From: an uncultured Monoglobus sp.
GTDB taxonomy: Bacteria; Bacillota; Clostridia; Monoglobales; Monoglobaceae
DNA: 35,005 nucleotides
Direction: 5' to 3'
Assembly (NCBI GenBank): GCA_947625055.1
Contig: CANQMT010000027.1
Coordinates: 1 to 35,005, forward strand
Below the pieces are notes generated by a model that saw only the letters and a program-made list of their open reading frames with translations, was not told where the DNA came from and searched no databases. Positions 16,944-24,957 of the stretch are shown here, piece by piece. Positions within the stretch are counted from its first letter, which is position 1; each line of letters begins with the position of its first letter. Both the position numbers and the translations under genes were made by a program.

Positions 16944-17787
16944 TTTTTTGTCTTTCCAACTGTCTTGCGTATATTCTTGAAACATGGAGAGTACGGACAA
17001 AAATATTGACCGCCTTCACCGTGATCGAGGTGTGCATCTCTATCGACTCCTTTATCTGCGCCGCGATCCTATCCGCCTCGGCCGCCACGCTGCAGGGGTA
17101 CCTCAGCGAAAGCTCGATGTCGAGAGTGAGGCGGTTGTCTTTGTTTGTACCGCTCTTTATCCTGAGCAGCTTGTAAACGCAGGCGAATTTTCCGGCCTCG
17201 TAGGTGCAGATGTCCACTATCGCCTTGGGCGAGATCTTAAAGTCGCCGAGATAGCTGTAGGTGGGGCGCATGACCGTTTTTTCCTCGGATATGGTCTTGT
17301 TCTTGCGTTTGAAGAGCTGCACCATAGGGTCGGTGAAATAGCCCGAAAACTGCTTTTTGACCTCAAACGTCGGAACGGGGATAACATGCTTTCCCTGCTT
17401 TGTGCGCATCTCGCGGGCGATCTCGATCTCCTCGGGAGTCGACACCTCCTCGATATATATCGTCTTTTGTATGGGCGCGACGTCGAGCGCGTCCGCTATT
17501 CTGTTTACCATTTTGTCGCTCGTGCCGATGATCAGCAGCGAGTCGATATTGTTCTTTTTTATCGCGCGCCGCACGGCCCCGCTGTGCTCGGGATCGCTGA
17601 ATATCGCGGTGCGCACCGAGGCGATCTTGGTAGGCTCGCGCTTGGCGCTCCTGCCCGCGATAATTTTGTTGTCTGAGACAAGCAGGCCGTCGTCAACGAT
17701 ATAATCAATATTATTCTCGCGGGCAACCCACATGCTGTGATGCGATTTGCCCGTGCCGGACTTTCCCACAAGGGCGTAAACCTTCAT
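16918..17787 (-). CDS. P-loop NTPase fused to an Asp23-like domain
   Basis: A 289-residue protein without a clear named family. The N-terminus has a Walker A loop, ALVGKSGTGKS (residues 5-15), and alternating beta strands of a P-loop fold (LLIIGTSDKMV, TIYIEEVSTPEEI) to about residue 120. A middle linker carries VPTFEVKKQFSGYF. From about 183 to 268 the sequence resembles an Asp23/Gls24 domain: ISPKAIVDICTYEAGK, then a beta-rich stretch LTLDIELSLRYP, then HTSITVKAVNIFVRTLHV. It starts six bases after rex ends, with GAGAGG, so translation is probably coupled. Presence beside Rex suggests a redox- or nucleotide-responsive envelope function, but that is inference. Confidence 0.8.
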   Translation of the reverse strand: MKVYALVGKSGTGKSHHSMWVARENNIDYIVDDGLLVSDNKIIAGRSAKREPTKIASVRTAIFSDPEHSGAVRRAIKKNNIDSLLIIGTSDKMVNRIADALDVAPIQKTIYIEEVSTPEEIEIAREMRTKQGKHVIPVPTFEVKKQFSGYFTDPMVQLFKRKNKTISEEKTVMRPTYSYLGDFKISPKAIVDICTYEAGKFACVYKLLRIKSGTNKDNRLTLDIELSLRYPCSVAAEADRIAAQIKESIEMHTSITVKAVNIFVRTLHVSRIYARQLERQKNDLLNSEF

Positions 17788-17792
17788 ATGCC

Positions 17793-18434
17793 TTACCTCT
17801 CGCCGCTCTCGTCTTTCTCGGAGATTTTGTACGAGAGCCGCATCAGACTGTCGCCCAGATGAACATTCTCGACTATTATTCCCTCCATCTGTCGTAGCTC
17901 GGAATATGAGAAGTTCATAAACGCCTTGATCCCGTAGCCGATAAGCTCCTCCGCCACGCTCTTTGTGGCCTCCTTTGGAACGGTGAGGATCGCCATGCAG
18001 GGCTTGTTCTCCTTTATGAAATCCCCGATCTCGGAATAAGCCGAGACTTTTATTCCGTGTATATCGCTTCCCACAACCGCCGGGTCGGAGTCAAAGATAC
18101 CGATGAGCTTGAAGCCTCTGCTCTCGAACTTGGTGTTGGTGGCAAAGGTCCTGCCCATGTTCCCCGCGCCGACCATAACCGCCGTATAACCTCGGTTAAG
18201 GCCGAGAATGTTGGCGATCTCGGTTTTGAGGAACTCCACATTATAGCCGTAGCCCTGCTGGCCGAAACCGCCGAAGCAGTTAAGGTCCTGCCTGATCTGC
18301 GAGGCGGTCACGTCCATGCGGCGGCTGAGCTCCTTTGACGAAATACGCTCGATCCCGCTGTCATAAAGATCGGTCAAATGCCTGTAATATCTGGGCAGAC
18401 GGTTTATCACCGAGCCCGATACTTTCTTTTCCAT
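17793..18434 (-). CDS. rex: Redox-sensing transcriptional repressor Rex
   Basis: Rex represses fermentation and respiration genes and is released from DNA when NADH is high. The 213-residue sequence has an N-terminal winged helix (VINRLPRYYRHLTDLYDSGI, ISSKELSRRMDVTASQIRQD) and a Rossmann NAD(H)-binding domain with VMVGAGNMGRTFA near residue 98. The domain-swap helix region follows near the C-terminus. AGGAGAAAA occurs twice upstream of the ATG, the nearer copy at suitable spacing. It heads a run with the P-loop/Asp23 gene, ogg and fba. I found no convincing Rex operator immediately upstream. Confidence 0.96.
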   Translation of the reverse strand: MEKKVSGSVINRLPRYYRHLTDLYDSGIERISSKELSRRMDVTASQIRQDLNCFGGFGQQGYGYNVEFLKTEIANILGLNRGYTAVMVGAGNMGRTFATNTKFESRGFKLIGIFDSDPAVVGSDIHGIKVSAYSEIGDFIKENKPCMAILTVPKEATKSVAEELIGYGIKAFMNFSYSELRQMEGIIVENVHLGDSLMRLSYKISEKDESGER

Positions 18435-18558
18435 TGCTTTTCTCCTGTGTTTTTCTCCTGTTTTGTCGTTTGTAAATAATCACGCGCGCCGCCCGCGACA
18501 ATTACCAACCGCGGGCGGAACCGTGTCATATCCGGCTTCCGCCGGGTCTGATCTGCGC

Positions 18559-19719
18559 TTATTTCAGCTTTGACATAACGTAATCCGCGAACTCCGCCGA
18601 GGTGGCGCCCGTGTCGCGGCCCGTTATAACAAGCTTTTTCTCGGTATACATGCACTCGTCGAGGGCCTTTTCAAGAGCCTTGGCCTTGTCGACGTAGCCG
18701 ATGTGCTCAAGCAGCATGACCGCCGCTCTGATGATGCTGCACGGGTCGGCGTATTTGTCTCTGCCTTCTTGAACCATTCTGGGCGCGCTGCCGTGAATAG
18801 CCTCGAACATGGCGTAGCGCTTTCCGATGTTGGCGCTGCCCGCCGTGCCTACGCCGCCCTGGAACTCCGCGGCCTCATCGGTGAGGATGTCTCCGTAGAG
18901 GTTGGGCAGGACCAGAACCTGGAACTGCGTCCTTCTCTTGGGGTCAACCAGCTTCGCGGTCATGATGTCGATGTACCAGTCGTCAAGCTCGATGCCCGGA
19001 TAGTCCTTAGCGACCTCTTTGCAGACGCTCAGGAAGTTTCCGTCGGTGGTCTTTATAACGTTGGCCTTTGTGACGCATGTAACGCGGGTCTTGCCCGCCT
19101 TTTTAGCATATTCAAAAGCGGCTCTCGCTATTCTCTCGGTGCCCTCGTGGGTCTGAACAACAAAGTCGATCGCCAGATCGTCGGTCACGTTCACGCCCTT
19201 TGAGCCGACCGCGTAGCCGCCCTCGGTGTTCTCGCGGTAGAACGTCCAGTCGATGCCCTCGGCGGGAACCTTGACGGGTCTTACGTTCGCGAACAGGTCA
19301 AGCTCCTTGCGCATGGCAACGTTGGCGCTCTCGATATTGGGCCACGGATCGCCCTGACGGGGAGTGGTCGTGGGGCCCTTTAAGATAACATGGCACTGCT
19401 TGAGCTCGTCAAGAACATCGTCGGGCAGGGCTTTTCCCACCTCGGCTCTGTGCTCGATCGTGCAGCCGGTGATCTCCTTGAACGCGACCTTGCCCGCGTC
19501 AACCTCGTCCTTGAGCAGGAACTTCAATATTCTCTCGGCCTGCTCGGTGATAGCGGGGCCTATTCCGTCTCCGCCTACCACTCCGATGATTATCTGATCG
19601 AGTTTGTCATAGTCGATAAACTCCTTTTCGGCCTTCATTTTTTCAACTCTTTTAAGCTGTTCCTCAAGAACGGCCTCAAATTTTTTCTTCGCATCCTCTA
19701 TCTGCGCTGTATACGGCAT
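18559..19719 (-). CDS. icd: Isocitrate/isopropylmalate dehydrogenase family, probable isocitrate dehydrogenase
   Basis: Beta-decarboxylating dehydrogenase of 386 residues. Motifs: GVVGGDGIGPAI (about 56-67), substrate-binding FYRENTEGGYA, VTCVTKANVIKTTDG, and the metal/cofactor region NLYGDILTDEAAEFQGG and EAIHGSAP. A helical extension of about 50 residues precedes the dehydrogenase core. Downstream placement after aconitase supports isocitrate as the substrate, giving 2-oxoglutarate and NAD(P)H; isopropylmalate is the alternative but no leuCD genes are present. The ATG at 19719 has AAGGAGG. Product 2-oxoglutarate is a substrate of the glutamate synthase encoded further right. Confidence 0.9.
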   Translation of the reverse strand: MPYTAQIEDAKKKFEAVLEEQLKRVEKMKAEKEFIDYDKLDQIIIGVVGGDGIGPAITEQAERILKFLLKDEVDAGKVAFKEITGCTIEHRAEVGKALPDDVLDELKQCHVILKGPTTTPRQGDPWPNIESANVAMRKELDLFANVRPVKVPAEGIDWTFYRENTEGGYAVGSKGVNVTDDLAIDFVVQTHEGTERIARAAFEYAKKAGKTRVTCVTKANVIKTTDGNFLSVCKEVAKDYPGIELDDWYIDIMTAKLVDPKRRTQFQVLVLPNLYGDILTDEAAEFQGGVGTAGSANIGKRYAMFEAIHGSAPRMVQEGRDKYADPCSIIRAAVMLLEHIGYVDKAKALEKALDECMYTEKKLVITGRDTGATSAEFADYVMSKLK

Positions 19720-19754
19720 GTTTTTTCCTCCTTGAGTTTTTATTGATTTTTTCA

Positions 19755-19994
19755 CGGGCGGATAATATCCGCCTATATTTGCGGCCGGGGCCGGCTCTCC
19801 CCTTGGGGAGAGCTGTCTGCGAAGCAGACTGAGAGGGAGTTATATCCCTACGTTCGTTCGCCTCCCTCTCCGCCCGCAAAGCGGGCACCTCTCCCTCCCC
19901 GGAGGGCGAGGCTGACAGGCGGATAATATCCGCCCCTACGTGTTACGCGTTGTTTCACCAAATTCGTAGGGGACGGCGCCCTCGACGTCCCTAA
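19755..19994. repeat. Palindrome-rich intergenic repeat between acn and icd
   Basis: About 240 bases without a gene. The palindrome GGCGGATAATATCCGCC occurs at 19757-19773 and again at 19918-19934. Between them are further hairpins: 19794-19813 (CTCTCCCC/GGGGAGAG), 19815-19829 (GTCTGC/GCAGAC) and 19872-19886 (GCCCGC/GCGGGC). To the right, CCCCTACG at 19933-19940 is inverted as CGTAGGGG at 19965-19972. Such composite modules resemble miniature interspersed repeats of gut Clostridia. Frame is closed in all directions. It may also act as an mRNA-stabilising or attenuating structure between the two genes. Confidence 0.7.
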
Positions 19995-20001
19995 ATAAAC
20001 A

Positions 20002-21933
20002 TCATGCGTTGTTTTTTGTATAATTCAAAAGTCCGCCCGCGAGCAGCATTTTCCGCTGGCGCTCCGACAGATCTATCTTCGCCTCGAACTCAAAGTCCTT
20101 GGTAACGTCCTTGATCTTAAGCCTGTCGCTGCTCTCGATCTGAGCGCGCACATTCTCGATAAGCAGATCGTCCATCTGGTCGATCCTGTCGTAATCCGCC
20201 TCGTTCGCGAACGTCATGGGGATAATTCCCGCGTTTATCAAATTCGCCATATGAATTCTCGCGAACGACTTGACAAGCACGGCCTTGACTCCCAGATAGA
20301 GCGGTGCGAGCGCCGCATGCTCTCTCGACGAGCCCTGACCGTAGTTGCTTCCACCCACAACTATGCTGCGTTTAAGCTCCAGAGCCCTCTTGGGGAACTC
20401 CTCGTCGCACACCGCGAAGCAGTATTCCGAGATCTTCGGAATGTTTGAGCGCAGAGGCAGTATCTTGGCTCCCGCGGGCATAATGTGATCGGTTGTGATA
20501 TTGTCGCCCACCTTGAGGCCGCACTTCGCGTCGATCGTGTCGAGCAGCGGCTCGGAAACCGGGAACGGCTTGATGTTGGGGCCGCGGAGAACCTCGACCT
20601 CGTCCATTCTGTCCGCCTCGATCGGGGGAACGACCATGTTGTCGTTTATAGTGAACACCTCGGGCAGGGTGAACTCCGGCATGTCGCCCAAGGTTCTCGG
20701 GTCGGTCATAACTCCGGCCAAGGCCGAAACCGCCGCGACCTCGGGAGACACGAGATAGATCTGTCCGTCCTTGGTGCCGCTTCTGCCCTCAAAATTCCTG
20801 TTGAACGTCCTCAGCGAAATTCCGCCCGAGTTGGGGGACTGGCCCATGCCTATGCAGGGGCCGCAAGCGCTCTCTAAAATTCGCGCGCCCGCGTCGATCA
20901 TCTTGCCGAGGGCCCCGTTTTCGGCGATCATGTTGAGAACCTGCTTGGAGCCGGGCGCGATCGCCAGCGAAACGCCGGGATCGACCGTCTTGCCGTCCAG
21001 AATATACGCCACCTTGAGCATGTCAAGCAGCGACGAGTTTGTGCACGAGCCAATGCAGACCTGATCGATCTTCATGCCCGCGAGCTCCGAGATCTTCTTA
21101 ACGTTGTCGGGCGAATGGGGGCAGGCCGCCATCGGCTCGAGCTCGCTCAGGTCGATCTTTATTATCTCGTCGTATTCCGCGTCATCGTCGGCTTTAAGCT
21201 CGGTATAATCCTGCTCTCTGCCCTGAGCCTTTAAGAACTCTCTTGTAGTCTCGTCGGAGGGGAAGATCGAGGTCGTCGCGCCAAGTTCGGCGCCCATGTT
21301 GGTTATCGTCGCGCGCTCGGGGACCGAAAGGGTCTTAACGCCCTCGCCGCAATACTCAATGACCTTGCCGACGCCGCCCTTTACAGACATAATGCGCAGC
21401 ACTTCCAAAATAACGTCCTTGGCGGCGACCCACGGGCTCAGTTTGCCCGAAAGCTCCACCTTAACTATCTTCGGATATGTAATATAATAAGTTCCGCCGC
21501 CCATCGCGACCGCCACGTCCATTCCGCCGGCGCCTATGGCGATCATGCCTATGCCGCCGCCCGTGGGAGTGTGGCTGTCGGAACCGATCAGGGTCTTGCC
21601 CGGAATGCCGAAGCGCTCCAGATGAACCTGATGGCAAATTCCGTTGCCGGGACGGGAGAAATAAATTCCGTGTTTTTTGCATACGCTGCCGATAAACCTA
21701 TGATCGTCTGCGTTTTCAAAGCCGCTCTGCAGCGTGTTGTGGTCAATATAGGCCACCGATTTTTCTGTCTTGACTCTGGGCACGCCCATAGCCTCAAACT
21801 CAAGGTATGCCATTGTTCCCGTAGCGTCCTGAGTCAGAGTCTGGTCGATGCGGATGCCGATCTCGCTGCCCTTGACAGGCTCGCCCTCGACAATGTGGTT
21901 CCGCAAGATCTTTTCTGTAAGTGTCAAGCCCAT
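20002..21933 (-). CDS. acnA: Aconitate hydratase
   Basis: [4Fe-4S] enzyme of 643 residues interconverting citrate and isocitrate. The first domains carry DQTLTQDATGTMAYLEFEA, IGSDSHTPTGGGIGM, and the cluster cysteines in CIGSCTNSSL and ESACGPCIGMGQ. The swivel domain near the C-terminus has GDNITTDHIMPAG and VVGGSNYGQGSSREHAA, the substrate-binding serine/arginine loop. It is of the compact bacterial/archaeal-type length (shorter than the 890-residue AcnA), with the IPMI-like large and small domains joined. It precedes icd, giving the citrate to 2-oxoglutarate branch used by anaerobes for glutamate synthesis. AGGAGATG lies upstream of the ATG. Confidence 0.94.
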   Translation of the reverse strand: MGLTLTEKILRNHIVEGEPVKGSEIGIRIDQTLTQDATGTMAYLEFEAMGVPRVKTEKSVAYIDHNTLQSGFENADDHRFIGSVCKKHGIYFSRPGNGICHQVHLERFGIPGKTLIGSDSHTPTGGGIGMIAIGAGGMDVAVAMGGGTYYITYPKIVKVELSGKLSPWVAAKDVILEVLRIMSVKGGVGKVIEYCGEGVKTLSVPERATITNMGAELGATTSIFPSDETTREFLKAQGREQDYTELKADDDAEYDEIIKIDLSELEPMAACPHSPDNVKKISELAGMKIDQVCIGSCTNSSLLDMLKVAYILDGKTVDPGVSLAIAPGSKQVLNMIAENGALGKMIDAGARILESACGPCIGMGQSPNSGGISLRTFNRNFEGRSGTKDGQIYLVSPEVAAVSALAGVMTDPRTLGDMPEFTLPEVFTINDNMVVPPIEADRMDEVEVLRGPNIKPFPVSEPLLDTIDAKCGLKVGDNITTDHIMPAGAKILPLRSNIPKISEYCFAVCDEEFPKRALELKRSIVVGGSNYGQGSSREHAALAPLYLGVKAVLVKSFARIHMANLINAGIIPMTFANEADYDRIDQMDDLLIENVRAQIESSDRLKIKDVTKDFEFEAKIDLSERQRKMLLAGGLLNYTKNNA

Positions 21934-21976
21934 TACATCATCTCCTGTTCTTTGTTGTTTAAAATCTCTCTTAAAT

Positions 21977-22015
21977 ATTTTATATTAACGTTCCCCTCTT
22001 GTCAAGGGGAACGTT
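21977..22015 (-). promoter_or_regulatory. acn promoter overlapping a 29-base palindrome
   Basis: Minus strand: TTGACA at 22000-22005, 17-base spacer, TAAAAT at 21977-21982. The -35 box sits in the centre of an inverted repeat with perfect 11-base arms, 21987-21997 and 22005-22015 (AACGTTCCCCT and its complement). A dyad at the -35 element suggests a repressor operator. The same hairpin could alternatively end the upstream histidine kinase transcript, although its U tract on the minus strand is poor. Confidence 0.6.
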
Positions 22016-22057
22016 ATATTTTTAACATATTTATTTACATTCAATTTACAATAACGG

Positions 22058-23500
22058 TCACGGCAAATTTGGCCGCGCCTTCGCCAATTCAAACCAGAAC
22101 ACGCTGCCTTTGCCCGTTTCGCTCTGCGCGCCGAAGCGCGCGTCGTGAGCGGTCAGGATCTCCTTTACTATCGACAGCCCCAGCCCGTTCGAGCCGCGCT
22201 TTTTCGATGTGAAGTATCTGTCCCATATATGCGCAAGCTCGTCGGCGCTTATTCCGGAGCCGTTGTCGCGGATCTCCGCGCGGACGGCTCCGTTCTTTTC
22301 CGCGACCGAAACATAAACGCGCTTATCATCGCCGACATGCGCGGCTGCGTTTGAGATAAGGTTATAAAACACCTGCTCGATTCTGCGCGCGTCCGCGCGG
22401 ACATATTTTTCAGGCTCGATCCCGGTGATTATTTCAATGCCGTCCGATTTGCACACCGCCGAGAATTGCTCCGCAGTTCTTTCCGCAACGGCGCTCAGAT
22501 CGACGCTCTCAAATTCAAACGCCGCCGCGCCCGACTGGAGCTTTGAATAATCGAGAATGTCGTTTACGAGAAGCGAGAGCCTGTCCGATTCGCGGATAAT
22601 GATTTTCGCGTCTTTGCCCGCGTCCGCGCTGCCGTCAAGGTCGCGTATAAGCTCCGCGTAGCCCTTGATCATGGTGAGCGGCGTGCGCAGATCGTGCGAC
22701 ACATTCGCGAGCAGCTCGCGGCGCAGCTTATCCGTTTCGGCGATCTTCGCGGCGGCGTATTCGAGAGACGAGGCGAGCCTGTCGGTCTCGGAGCAAAAGC
22801 CTTTGTTGAATTTCAGGCCGAAGTCGCCGCTTGCCATTTTGAGCGACTGTTCGGAAAGCTCGGAAACGGGCTTTGAAAACCGCCTCGCTATCCACACCGC
22901 GATAAAAAGCCCGAGAAGAAGCGCAAGAAACGTGACGGCGCAAAGCTGCAGCCGCAGTATCGAGACGGCCTGCCCCACCGCGCCGAGGGTCGTGTTGATA
23001 TACAAAATATTTCCGTCCGAAAGCCGCCGACCGCAAACAAGCGAGCCGCCGTCGCCGCGGTCGATCGCATAACAAACGCCGTCGTCCGCGCCTAACTTTT
23101 CAAGAAAATCCTCATAGTGCTCGGGCAGGCGGCGGTACGCCTCTTCCTGCCAGTTCTGCTCCTCGCCGGCCCGGTACGGATTCTGCCCGCCGCCGTGGCC
23201 GCGCGCTTCCGTTCTGTATGACGGACTGTACTCGTCGGCGCTGTATATAATGTTTCCGCTGCTGTCTGTGAGCAGTATCAGCACGGAATTGTCGGCCGCG
23301 AGCTCGTCGACAGCGGCTGCGGTGTTTTCCGCGCTGCAGATCTCATCCGCGATTTTGTTTATCTGATGCTTCTGCATGGAGGTATACAAGCTCTGCAAAA
23401 ACACCGTTTGCAGCAGCCACAAAACAGCGAGTATGACCGCCGCGAACACGGTGAAATATATCCACAGCTTAAAACCTATTGATTTAGTATCGAGCTTCAA
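22058..23500 (-). CDS. Sensor histidine kinase (EnvZ/PhoR-like)
   Basis: Membrane sensor of about 480 residues. Two membrane segments (about 10-37 and 180-204) flank an extracytoplasmic sensor region of about 140 residues that I cannot assign to a known fold. Then come a HAMP-like stretch (RRFSKPVSELSEQSLKMASGDF), the HisKA dimerisation helix with LLANVSHDLRTPLTMIKGY (phosphorylated His near 269), and HATPase boxes FYNLISNAAAH, DNGSGIS and GSNGLGLSIV. I chose a TTG start at 23500, overlapping the regulator stop by 17 bases with a GAGGGGTGGG stretch upstream; an earlier start at 23530 is possible. It is paired with the OmpR-type regulator. Confidence 0.88.
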   Translation of the reverse strand: MKLDTKSIGFKLWIYFTVFAAVILAVLWLLQTVFLQSLYTSMQKHQINKIADEICSAENTAAAVDELAADNSVLILLTDSSGNIIYSADEYSPSYRTEARGHGGGQNPYRAGEEQNWQEEAYRRLPEHYEDFLEKLGADDGVCYAIDRGDGGSLVCGRRLSDGNILYINTTLGAVGQAVSILRLQLCAVTFLALLLGLFIAVWIARRFSKPVSELSEQSLKMASGDFGLKFNKGFCSETDRLASSLEYAAAKIAETDKLRRELLANVSHDLRTPLTMIKGYAELIRDLDGSADAGKDAKIIIRESDRLSLLVNDILDYSKLQSGAAAFEFESVDLSAVAERTAEQFSAVCKSDGIEIITGIEPEKYVRADARRIEQVFYNLISNAAAHVGDDKRVYVSVAEKNGAVRAEIRDNGSGISADELAHIWDRYFTSKKRGSNGLGLSIVKEILTAHDARFGAQSETGKGSVFWFELAKARPNLP

Positions 23501-24161
23501 ATTTATATCCCACCCCTCTGACCGTGACAATATAATCCCTGCATTCTCCCAAATGCGCGCGGAGCTGCTTTATCTGCCAGTCGACCGTCCTGTCGGCCGG
23601 GTAATACTCATACCCCCAGACAGCGTCCAAAATCCTCTCGCGCGTTAGGACGGCGCCCTCGTTTTTCACGAGATATAAAAGCAGATCGTATTCCTTCGCC
23701 GTAAGCTCCGTTTCCGCGCCGTCTATGCAGACAATCCTGCCGAGAGTGTCGATCGCGATCTTTCCCGCCGTTGTTATATTTTTCTCCGACGCGCCGCCGT
23801 GCCGCCCCGTCACGACCTTAACGCGCGCCATCAGTTCGCGCGGGGAAAACGGCTTTACCACATAATCGTCCGCTCCGGTCTCAAAGCCGAACAGCTTGTC
23901 GTATTCCTCGCCGCGCGCGGAGAGCATTATGACCGGGATATCCTTCATGGCGCGAATTTCCTTACACGCCGAAAAACCGTCAAGTTCGGGCATCATCGCG
24001 TCCATGATTATAACGTCAAAATCCGCCTCGCGGCAGATCGAGACAGCCTCTATGCCGTTTTCCGCCTCGGCTGTCTCATAGCCCTCGCGCTCGGCGTATC
24101 GGCGCACAAGCGCGCGTATATCGGGCTCATCGTCAACTATAAGCATTTTTGCCACATTCAC
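23484..24161 (-). CDS. OmpR/PhoB-family response regulator
   Basis: A 225-residue two-component regulator. The receiver domain has MLIVDDEPD, the phosphoacceptor D54 in IIMDAMMPELDG, the switch threonine counterpart in VIMLSARGEEYD, and the lysine in DDYVVKPF. The winged-helix effector domain spans about 128-225 (ELTAKEYDLLLYLVKNEGAVLTRERIL, WQIKQLRAHLG, VRGVGYKFE). It is cotranscribed with the overlapping histidine kinase gene. The secreted repeat protein gene just upstream has a tandem 11-base repeat in its promoter that fits an OmpR-family binding site, so that gene is the likely target. Confidence 0.94.
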   Translation of the reverse strand: MNVAKMLIVDDEPDIRALVRRYAEREGYETAEAENGIEAVSICREADFDVIIMDAMMPELDGFSACKEIRAMKDIPVIMLSARGEEYDKLFGFETGADDYVVKPFSPRELMARVKVVTGRHGGASEKNITTAGKIAIDTLGRIVCIDGAETELTAKEYDLLLYLVKNEGAVLTRERILDAVWGYEYYPADRTVDWQIKQLRAHLGECRDYIVTVRGVGYKFEARY

Positions 24162-24221
24162 CGCTCCTTCCGAAAAATATTATATCACGATCCGATAATT
24201 TTTTCAATCAAAATCGAAAAA

Positions 24222-24245
24222 GAGGCGCGTTTTCCGCCGCGCCTC
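24222..24245 (-). terminator. Intrinsic terminator after the secreted protein gene
   Basis: Stem GAGGCGCG / CGCGCCTC (24222-24229 and 24238-24245), followed on the minus strand by CTTTTTC-like U residues. It lies between the secreted protein gene and the response regulator, so it should reduce or condition read-through into the two-component genes. Confidence 0.75.
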
Positions 24246-24260
24246 CGACATTCGGTAAAC

Positions 24261-24776
24261 TTACTCCGCGGAAGTGTAATTCCTGATCGCTTCCGCCTGC
24301 TCCGCCGTTATGACTCCGGCGCCGACGAGCTCGTCAAGTCCGTCCGCGCGGGCCGCTTTTCTTTCCTCAAACGCCGCGTGACGCTCCTCGGGAGTCATAC
24401 CGTCCGTATTTTCATACACGGCGCTTATTTCCTCATGCTTTTTCGCCGCGTATTCGGATATGGCGTCGGCGGTCGCCTGGTCGATTATGCCGGCTTCAAC
24501 GAGCGCCTCGCTGTCAATATGGCTTTTATCCTCGCCGCCCCTATGGGCCTTGCCCTGTCTGTAACTGAATTCGGCCGTGTCCGCCGACTCGTTTTCCGCG
24601 TCGGTTTGCTGCGAATACGTAAACGTCTGCTCGCCGCCTGTGCCGTAATGGTTCGCCTTGCCCTTCCTGAAACCGTAATCCGCCGTTTCATCCTCCGCCG
24701 CAAACGCCGTGCCCATTGCCGCGACAATCGCTGCCGCCGATAAAACCGCGCATATTTTTTTAACTTTGCCGTTCAT
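24261..24776 (-). CDS. Secreted repeat protein, DUF2680-like
   Basis: A 171-residue exported protein of unknown function. A clear signal peptide (residues 1-27: basic start, hydrophobic core AVLSAAAIVAAMGTAFA, cleavage after AFA) is followed by two related short segments, YGFRKGKANHYG and FSYRQGKAHRGG, then two copies of a helical unit of the type ALVEAGIIDQATADAI and ELVGAGVITAEQAEAI, which resembles the YckD/DUF2680 pattern. The linker between is acidic with EERHAAFEERKAARADG. AAAGGAG precedes the ATG. Being directly upstream of a two-component system with an operator-like promoter, it may be a regulated output or a modulator of that sensor. Confidence 0.8.
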   Translation of the reverse strand: MNGKVKKICAVLSAAAIVAAMGTAFAAEDETADYGFRKGKANHYGTGGEQTFTYSQQTDAENESADTAEFSYRQGKAHRGGEDKSHIDSEALVEAGIIDQATADAISEYAAKKHEEISAVYENTDGMTPEERHAAFEERKAARADGLDELVGAGVITAEQAEAIRNYTSAE

Positions 24777-24823
24777 ATTTAACAGCTCCTTTCTGTTTTT
24801 TGCGATCTCCTGATCACGGTTCC

Positions 24824-24880
24824 ATTATAAGCGGCGATTGTGTGGCGAATATGTTGCCTTTGTGGAATTTTTGTGGAATT
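24824..24880 (-). promoter_or_regulatory. Promoter with tandem 11-base operator-like repeat
   Basis: On the plus strand the 11-mer TTTGTGGAATT occurs twice in direct tandem, at 24859-24869 and 24870-24880. A TATAAT -10 box lies at 24824-24829 (minus strand) with a poor -35 region, as expected for an activator-dependent promoter. The repeats fall about 30 bases upstream of the -10 box. Direct 11-base repeats are the usual layout of OmpR-family binding sites, and such a regulator is encoded immediately downstream. A third, degenerate copy (TGTGGCGAAT) occurs at 24841-24850. Confidence 0.6.
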
Positions 24881-24893
24881 AAGCCGCGCGGAC

Positions 24894-24928
24894 TAAAAAA
24901 GAGCGCACCGTTCCGCCGATGCGCTCTT
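24894..24928 (-). terminator. Intrinsic terminator of the glutamate synthase operon
   Basis: Stem AAGAGCGCA / TGCGCTCTT (24899-24907 and 24920-24928), followed on the minus strand by six U residues. It lies 30 bases after the last gene of the operon. Confidence 0.85.
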
Positions 24929-24957
24929 CAACCGTCAAAACGTGTTTTCCGCTCCCG

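Noticed and set aside
18460..18500. Possible Rex operator upstream of rex (TTGTAAATAATCAC-like)
   Set aside because: It lacks the second half-site at correct spacing of the TTGTGA-N6-TCACAA type; it may be chance.
18489..18518. Hairpin CCGCCCGCG/CGCGGGCGG as terminator of icd
   Set aside because: It has a strong stem but no U tract on the minus strand, so I do not call it an intrinsic terminator. It could still slow RNA polymerase or protect mRNA.
23040..23075. Other minus-strand frames inside the histidine kinase gene
   Set aside because: Composition is Arg/Pro-rich and frame-shifted relative to conserved kinase motifs; these are shadows.
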